The notes beneath the pieces are model-generated. The model saw nothing but the letters and a program-made list of their open reading frames with translations, was not told where the DNA came from and did not search any database. Shown piece by piece: positions 7,515 to 10,931 of a stretch of 10,931 nt of DNA. The position numbers were made by a program, and so were the translations under genes. The stretch is from an uncultured Methanobrevibacter sp. (GTDB taxonomy: Archaea > Methanobacteriota > Methanobacteria > Methanobacteriales > Methanobacteriaceae): contig CAJOMK010000088.1 in assembly GCA_905235495.1 (NCBI GenBank), positions 1 to 10,931 on the forward strand, written 5' to 3'. Within the stretch, counting starts at the first letter, position 1. Each line of letters starts with the position of its first letter.

Positions 7515-7522
7515 TTTATATA
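7515..7522 (-). promoter_or_regulatory. Probable TATA box (box A) for the RNA polymerase operon
   Basis: The minus strand reads GAATATATAAAAAAG here, an archaeal box A-like TATATAAA. It would place the transcription start near 7492-7496 and leave a leader of about 50 nt to the rpoH start. The upstream BRE is weak and the whole region is AT-rich, so other positions are possible. Confidence 0.45.
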
Positions 7523-7577
7523 TTCATATTTAATAGAATTTTATAATCCCTTATTTCTTCATCATCATAGAATAGAT

Positions 7578-7600
7578 TTGATAACCTTATCAATTGATCA
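7578..7600. promoter_or_regulatory. Palindrome upstream of rpoH, possible operator
   Basis: A perfect 16-bp dyad, TTGATAA-CC-TTATCAA (7578-7593), runs directly into a second short palindrome ATCAATTGAT (7589-7598). This gives three TTGAT/ATCAA half-sites. It lies about 55-80 bp upstream of the predicted TATA box, a place where an archaeal regulator could bind. The function is inferred from symmetry and position only. Confidence 0.35.
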
Positions 7601-7856
7601 TGCAAAAAATAATCCATAAAAAATAATTCACTTAAAAAAATAAAAAATAGACAAATAAATCATTAATAATTTATGAATACAACATTAACCCATTTATAAT
7701 ATTAAAAAATCATCAATTCTAGTAGAATAAATTCTAAATTCAAATACATCAAAAATTTAAATATGATTTAAACAAGACATTGAAAGCTAAAATCTAATAA
7801 AAAATGTTCAATAAAAAAATCTTAATTTAAAAATTTAAATTTAGCAAGTTAGTAAT

Positions 7857-7864
7857 AAAAAAAA
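7857..7864 (-). terminator. Oligo-T terminator after tRNA-Lys
   Basis: Eight consecutive T on the minus strand begin seven nt after the tRNA-Lys 3' end. Archaeal RNA polymerase terminates on such T-runs without a hairpin. It would separate the tRNA cluster from the rpo operon. Confidence 0.55.
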
Positions 7865-7870
7865 TCAGAG

Positions 7871-7945
<75 letters not shown>

Positions 7946-7978
7946 GATTATACAAATGAATTAATTGTGGCTATCAAA

Positions 7979-7995
7979 CTTAACTTATAGTTAAG
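7979..7995 (-). other. Hairpin abutting the tRNA-Asp 3' end
   Basis: CTTAAC-TATAA-GTTAAG on the minus strand forms a six-bp stem (seven if T-A pairs) with a short loop. It starts at the first nucleotide after the discriminator base of tRNA-Asp and is followed by TTTG. It might be a processing or weak termination element before tRNA-Lys. The function is unknown. Confidence 0.35.
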
Positions 7996-8067
7996 CGCCC
8001 TGGCCGGGATTTGAACCCGAGTCGCGGGCTCGACAGGCCCACATGATAGCCCCTACACCACCAGGGC
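7996..8067 (-). tRNA. tRNA-Asp (anticodon GUC)
   Basis: The acceptor stem GCCCTGG/CCAGGGC is a full seven bp, with discriminator G. The anticodon stem GGGC/GCCC encloses loop CTGTCGA with GUC. The T arm TCGGG-TTCAAAT-CCCGG is intact. There is no intron and no encoded CCA. It has its own TATA-like element upstream at 8115-8128. Confidence 0.96.
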
Positions 8068-8114
8068 AGACTATGCGAGTAAGTTATACCCATTATATTA
8101 CTATCTTTATTATT

Positions 8115-8128
8115 ATATATAAATGTTT
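8115..8128 (-). promoter_or_regulatory. TATA promoter element for tRNA-Asp(-Lys)
   Basis: The minus strand reads AAACATTTATATAT, identical over 14 nt to the element upstream of tRNA-Pro. TTTATATA is a strong archaeal box A, preceded by an A-rich BRE. It lies about 56 nt before the tRNA-Asp 5' end, leaving a leader of roughly 30 nt to be trimmed. Confidence 0.6.
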
Positions 8129-8182
8129 CTAAAATCTTATCTTTAAATAATTGAAAATCGAATGAAAATTCAAAATAGTTTA

Positions 8183-8199
8183 GAAAATAATAATAAAAA
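8183..8199 (-). terminator. T-rich stretch after tRNA-Tyr
   Basis: The minus strand reads TTTTTATTATTATTTTC directly after the tRNA-Tyr discriminator base. Oligo-T clusters are the usual archaeal termination signal, and a separate promoter for tRNA-Asp follows. The runs are only four to five long, so termination may be partial. Confidence 0.4.
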
Positions 8200-8272
8200 T
8201 CCCGTCTGCCGGACTTGAACCAGCAACATTTGGATCTACAGTCCAACGCTCTGCCAATTGAGCTAAGACGGG
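8200..8272 (-). tRNA. tRNA-Tyr (anticodon GUA)
   Basis: The acceptor stem CCCGTCT/AGACGGG has the archaeal/eukaryal C1-G72 tyrosine identity pair and discriminator A. The anticodon stem TTGGA/TCCAA encloses loop CTGTAGA with GUA. The T arm is GCTGG-TTCAAGT-CCGGC. The anticodon loop is seven nt, so there is no canonical 37/38 intron. It lies 12 nt after tRNA-Pro and is almost certainly cotranscribed with it. Confidence 0.96.
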
Positions 8273-8284
8273 ATAGATATACAG

Positions 8285-8360
<76 letters not shown>

Positions 8361-8399
8361 CATAATTATTGTACAACATAATTATTTTATATTACCATA

Positions 8400-8413
8400 A
8401 TATATAAATGTTT
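8400..8413 (-). promoter_or_regulatory. TATA promoter element for tRNA-Pro-Tyr
   Basis: The minus strand reads AAACATTTATATAT with further A residues upstream (AAAACATTTATATATTATGG in context). The box A TTTATATA lies about 45-50 nt before tRNA-Pro. It is identical over 14 nt to the element of tRNA-Asp, which supports a real promoter. Confidence 0.62.
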
Positions 8414-8507
8414 TGGTAATTGCAATAATCTAAATATTCTATGATAAAATTTTTAAAATTTTAAAAACTTAAAATAATTAATTTCAATTAAAAATTAGCA
8501 TAGAAAA

Positions 8508-8583
<76 letters not shown>

Positions 8584-8721
8584 TAAAGTAATAAGATAAA
8601 AATTTAAAAATATGGAAGAATATGATAAAAATATTCAACAATAGTAATTTAGTAAATATCATTTAAATAGTTTACTATAAAAACTTTTTACCAACCAAAT
8701 AATATTAAGAGGACAATATGA

Positions 8722-8739
8722 TAAAAATAATAAAAAAAG
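8722..8739 (-). terminator. Oligo-T terminator after thiE
   Basis: The minus strand reads CTTTTTTTATTATTTTTA starting four nt after the thiE stop codon. Runs of seven and five T without a hairpin fit archaeal intrinsic termination. The stretch 8582-8721 between this and tRNA-Thr holds only AT-rich DNA, including an imperfectly placed inverted repeat (8650-8656 with 8671-8677). Confidence 0.5.
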
Positions 8740-8742
8740 AAT

Positions 8743-9372
8743 TTAAGAGAAATAAATCTCTTTTAATTTTAGAGAAGCTTCTTTAGGGTCTTCAGCACCC
8801 ATAATTGCACTTACAACTGAAAATCCTGCAATGCCACTATCCTTTAAAAGAGGAGCATTTTCTAAAGTAATTCCTCCAATAGCTACAGTAGGAATATCAA
8901 TGGAATCCACGATTTCCTTCAATAAATCTAATGGCACTGAATCAACATCATCCTTAGTGCTTGTAGGAAATACTGCACCAGATCCGATATAATCTGCACC
9001 ATCAAGCTCTGCCTTTTTAGCCTCTTCAACTGTTGAAGCGGAAACACCCAATATCTTATCATCACCAATAATACTGCGAGCAATGTCTGCAGGCATGTCA
9101 TCCTGGCCAATATGAACTCCTTCACTGTCAATAACAAGTGCTATATCAATCTTGTCATTGATCAATAAGGGAACATCATATCTGCTGGTGATTTCCTTAA
9201 CCTTCAATGCCAAGTCATAGAATTCTTTAGTTGAAGCATCCTTTTCACGAAGCTGAACAATAGTGATCCCTCCTTTAATAGCTTCTTCAATAATATTCAA
9301 GAATTCCTCATCAGTCTTATTCCTACGGTCTGTAACCAAATAAACAGAGTAGTCAATATTCTTCTTAGTCAT
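8743..9372 (-). CDS. thiE: Thiamine-phosphate synthase
   Basis: ThiE joins hydroxymethylpyrimidine diphosphate to hydroxyethylthiazole phosphate to give thiamine monophosphate, in the cytoplasm, with a TIM-barrel fold. The 209 residues match the family length. Visible signatures are YLVTDR (11-16), VQLREK (39-44, contacting the pyrimidine diphosphate in known structures), LLINDKIDIAL (69-79), GVHIGQDDMP (85-94), GVSAST (109-114), the diphosphate-binding GSGAVFPTSTK (130-140), PTVAIGGI (161-168) and FSVVSAIM (184-191). The ATG at 9372 follows GAGGT ten nt upstream. It lies 62 nt downstream of thiM and probably shares its transcript. Many archaea use a ThiN domain for this step instead (family knowledge), so a bacterial-type ThiE here suggests either lineage-specific retention or transfer; this is not testable from the window. 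Confidence 0.96.
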   Translation of the reverse strand: MTKKNIDYSVYLVTDRRNKTDEEFLNIIEEAIKGGITIVQLREKDASTKEFYDLALKVKEITSRYDVPLLINDKIDIALVIDSEGVHIGQDDMPADIARSIIGDDKILGVSASTVEEAKKAELDGADYIGSGAVFPTSTKDDVDSVPLDLLKEIVDSIDIPTVAIGGITLENAPLLKDSGIAGFSVVSAIMGAEDPKEASLKLKEIYFS

Positions 9373-9390
9373 TTAACCAAATACCTCAAA

Positions 9391-9440
9391 TATCTTAAAA
9401 TGCATTAAAATATATTAAAATATATTAAAATACATTAACA
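9391..9440. repeat. Five 10-bp tandem repeats between thiM and thiE
   Basis: The forward strand reads TATCTTAAAA, TGCATTAAAA, TATATTAAAA, TATATTAAAA, TACATTAACA in perfect 10-bp register. The last copy overlaps the end of thiM, including its stop codon at 9435-9437. The two central copies are identical. The period matches one helical turn, so the sequence should be strongly curved. It could alternatively be simple slippage repeat in AT-rich DNA. Confidence 0.7.
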
Positions 9441-10337
9441 AATATTTATTTCAAATAAATTAGCCCTTTCAACTAAATCTTCAGCAGTCAATTTATATAA
9501 ATTGTCAATCAATAATGTTCTGAAGCTTCCTGTGCCTAAATCATTATTTCTTACATAATCTGCTGCATTTTCACCTGCAACTGTCATCAATGCACATGCA
9601 GTTATTCCACCGATCAATGGGTCGTTAGCTCCTACATAGGAACCGATAATGGTAGTTAACATACAGCCGCTACCAGTAATGAGAGGCATCATCTCATCAC
9701 CATTTTCAAGACCAAATGTCACTTCCCCATCTGAAATAATATCTATAGGACCACTTGCAATAACTACTGTATTTAATTCCTTAGCCAATGCTTTTACAAT
9801 TGCTCCATTAATAGCCAAATTATCTTTAGAAATAACATCACTTGCTGCTACATCCACTCCTTTAGCTACAGAATCATTTTCTGTATCAAGATTAATCAAA
9901 TTAGTTATAGCCTTGATTTCAGACATGTTTCCTCTAATTAATGCAAGAGGATAATTTTCAACAATTTCTTTTGTCATATCATTTCTTAAGGCAGTTACAC
10001 CTGCACCTACCGGATCAAATATGATAGGCTTGTTGATTTCCTTAGCCTTATTTGCACTGTTTCTCATCAATTCATTCTGTGCTTTGCTTAATGTTCCAAT
10101 ATTGATTACAAGAGCGCTTGCAATATTTACTATATCTCCACCTTCTTCAGCACCATTGGACATGATCGGTGATGCCCCAATAGCTAATGCTGAATTTGCA
10201 CAATCATTAACTGTTACAAAATTGGTTATACAAAAAGTCAAAGGAGAAATTTCCTTTACATTTTTTAAAGCGTTTTGAAATCCGTTTAATATGTTTTTTA
10301 CATTTTCACTGTCTGCAATTATAATTTCATCTGTCAT
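9435..10337 (-). CDS. thiM: Hydroxyethylthiazole kinase
   Basis: ThiM phosphorylates 4-methyl-5-(2-hydroxyethyl)thiazole using ATP, a thiamine salvage step that supplies the thiazole phosphate used by ThiE. The protein has 300 residues, slightly longer than the roughly 260-280 usual for the family. Signatures are TNFVTVNDCANSALAIGASP (38-57, substrate pocket), the nearby MSNGAEE, DPVGAG (108-113), RGNMSEIKA (135-143), and TGSGCM (221-226), the anion-hole and catalytic-cysteine motif with C225. ATG at 10337 is preceded by the weak AAAGGT, and the frame gives a plausible N-terminus. A TATA box lies about 55-60 nt upstream. It is first in a thiM-thiE pair and lies downstream of pgk on the same strand but behind a strong T-rich zone. 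Confidence 0.96.
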   Translation of the reverse strand: MTDEIIIADSENVKNILNGFQNALKNVKEISPLTFCITNFVTVNDCANSALAIGASPIMSNGAEEGGDIVNIASALVINIGTLSKAQNELMRNSANKAKEINKPIIFDPVGAGVTALRNDMTKEIVENYPLALIRGNMSEIKAITNLINLDTENDSVAKGVDVAASDVISKDNLAINGAIVKALAKELNTVVIASGPIDIISDGEVTFGLENGDEMMPLITGSGCMLTTIIGSYVGANDPLIGGITACALMTVAGENAADYVRNNDLGTGSFRTLLIDNLYKLTAEDLVERANLFEINIC

Positions 10338-10392
10338 TTTATAACCTTTAAAATCTTAAATTTCCAACATTCTTATATTATATCTTATTTTT

Positions 10393-10400
10393 TATATAAA
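10393..10400 (-). promoter_or_regulatory. TATA box for thiM-thiE
   Basis: The minus strand reads AAAACTTTATATAAAAAA, an archaeal box A with an A-rich BRE. It puts transcription start near 10368-10375 and leaves a leader of only 30-38 nt. That is too short for a TPP riboswitch, and none of the conserved TPP aptamer blocks is visible. Confidence 0.55.
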
Positions 10401-10568
10401 GTTTTGTATAATTATCATGATTATTCATTAGAAATTATTACAAATTATAAAAAAGTATTTAAAATAACTCAAAAATATGGTAAAAATCATTAAAGATTTT
10501 TATGAAAAAAGTGCATTGAATAATGAATAAGAATAAAATTAAAAAAAGAATAAATTTCTATCAATGCA

Positions 10569-10645
10569 TGAAAATAGAATAAAATAAAATAGAAAAAAAT
10601 AGAATAAAAATAAATAGAAAAAAATAGAAAAAGAAAAAATTTTAA
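10569..10645 (-). terminator. Long T-rich termination zone after pgk
   Basis: Immediately after the pgk stop the minus strand has a run of repeated TTTTTTCT and TATTTT units, with oligo-T runs of five to seven. An 18-nt sequence is duplicated at 10587-10604 and 10612-10629, 25 bp apart. Clustered oligo-T runs on the coding strand are typical of efficient archaeal termination. Confidence 0.55.
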
Positions 10646-10648
10646 GAA

Positions 10649-10931
10649 TTATTTGCCATCAAATAATTCTTTAGACTCTTCAAGAGCTACAACAGCAGGT
10701 AATGGATTACCAGCCAACATATCAATGGAAGCGCCTCCACCACTACTGATATGGTCCATCTTATCATCATAACCTAAATTAACGGTAGCTGCTGCAATAT
10801 GACCTCCACCAATAACTGAAAATCCTTCAGATGAAGCTATTGCATTGATAATGTCTTCTGTACCGATTGCAAACTTAGGGTCTTCAAATACACCTGCAGG
10901 ACCATTTGCAAAAATGGTTTTTGCTTCCCTT
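10649..10931 (-). CDS. pgk: Phosphoglycerate kinase, C-terminal 93 residues (runs off the window)
   Basis: Phosphoglycerate kinase interconverts 1,3-bisphosphoglycerate and 3-phosphoglycerate with ADP/ATP in central carbon metabolism. In hydrogenotrophic methanogens it works mainly in the gluconeogenic direction (established knowledge). The open frame ends at TAA (10649-10651). The visible nucleotide-binding domain shows TIFANGPAGVFEDP, which matches the family's NGP-x-GVFE motif. It also shows FSVIGGGHIAAATVNLGYDD, corresponding to the VIGGGDTAAA block, and ISSGGGASIDMLAGNPLPAV, matching the S-T/S-GGGAS-LE/D-LL-G-LPAV signature. His replaces the more common Asp in GGGH, as I recall for archaeal enzymes. 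It ends in ESKELFDGK. The start and N-terminal domain lie outside the window. Confidence 0.95.
   Translation of the reverse strand, partial: REAKTIFANGPAGVFEDPKFAIGTEDIINAIASSEGFSVIGGGHIAAATVNLGYDDKMDHISSGGGASIDMLAGNPLPAVVALEESKELFDGK

Larger units (their letters stand above)
7443..7870. other. Gene-free AT-rich region between tRNA-Lys and rpoH
   Basis: This stretch of about 430 bp holds the T8 terminator after tRNA-Lys, the TTGATAA palindrome, and the probable rpoH TATA box and Shine-Dalgarno site. A small palindrome, TAGAATAAATTCTA, lies at 7723-7736. There is no coding-like ORF on either strand, no GC-rich RNA-like block, and no recognisable structured RNA. Confidence 0.6.
10338..10648. 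other. Intergenic region between pgk and thiM
   Basis: These 311 bp contain the pgk terminator zone, an 8-bp inverted repeat (TGCATTGA at 10512-10519 with TCAATGCA at 10561-10568), and the thiM TATA box. There is no ORF with coding character and no structured RNA that I can recognise. Confidence 0.55.

Noticed and set aside
7550..7575. C/D box RNA suggested by ATGATGA on the minus strand
   Set aside because: No CTGA D or D' box lies at a suitable distance downstream, and the region is the likely rpoH promoter.
7443..7870. Mobile element remnant, CRISPR array or small gene in the gene-poor region
   Set aside because: No regularly spaced repeats, terminal inverted repeats, target duplications or coding-like ORFs were seen; it is only AT-rich DNA with regulatory-type sites.
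7980..8246. ORFs spanning the tRNA genes (minus strand 7980-8246, plus strand 8215-8400)
   Set aside because: They read through intact tRNA genes; the composition is explained by the tRNAs, not by coding.
8650..8677. Inverted repeat TAGTAAA...TTTACTA between thiE and tRNA-Thr
   Set aside because: Seven-bp A/T-rich arms 14 nt apart are expected by chance in this composition and no T-run follows; it is too weak to call an operator or terminator.
9649..10278. Forward-strand ORFs antisense to thiM, and an alternative-frame ORF inside thiE (8928-9137)
   Set aside because: They are shadows of thiM and thiE, which have full family motifs.
10338..10440. TPP riboswitch upstream of thiM
   Set aside because: The predicted leader is under 40 nt, and no conserved TPP aptamer segments are visible further upstream.

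Overview
The window looks like a piece of an AT-rich methanogenic archaeon of the order Methanobacteriales, most likely Methanobrevibacter or a close relative (inference; no search was run). Several things point this way. The RNA polymerase large subunits are split the archaeal way (A'/A'') and also as B''/B', which is seen in methanogens and their relatives. Promoters look like archaeal TATA boxes. The tRNA genes lack encoded CCA ends, and tRNA-Tyr has the archaeal C1-G72 pair. Intergenic DNA is extremely A+T rich. Every gene lies on the minus strand, so the window reads right to left.

In transcription order: the last 93 codons of phosphoglycerate kinase (10649-10931) are followed by a long T-rich terminator zone. 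A thiamine pair comes next, thiM (hydroxyethylthiazole kinase) and thiE (thiamine-phosphate synthase). ThiM makes the thiazole phosphate that ThiE joins to the pyrimidine. The two are separated by a 62-nt gap containing five 10-bp tandem repeats. Five tRNA genes then follow (Thr-UGU, Pro-UGG, Tyr-GUA, Asp-GUC, Lys-UUU), ending at a T8 terminator. About 430 bp of gene-free AT-rich DNA carries the probable promoter and a palindromic candidate operator for the RNA polymerase operon. The operon runs rpoH, rpoB'' (rpoB2), rpoB' (rpoB1), rpoA' (rpoA1), rpoA'' (rpoA2, cut by the window edge).

Two features of this otherwise ordinary core operon stand out. First, rpoA1 is broken into two ORFs (698 and 235 codons) by a single extra G in GAAGGAAG. 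Removing that G restores a 934-residue A' subunit. The break falls in the predicted funnel helices. It is either a sequencing or assembly error, a recent mutation, or a genuine split or recoded subunit; the sequence alone cannot decide. Second, the A'' subunit has an N-terminal extension of about 183 residues. It appears to be four degenerate 38-43-residue copies of the helical segment that normally begins A'', giving five tandem units with the native one. This domain-scale repeat in an RNA polymerase core subunit is the most interesting signal in the window.

No mobile element, CRISPR array, phage gene or defence system was seen.
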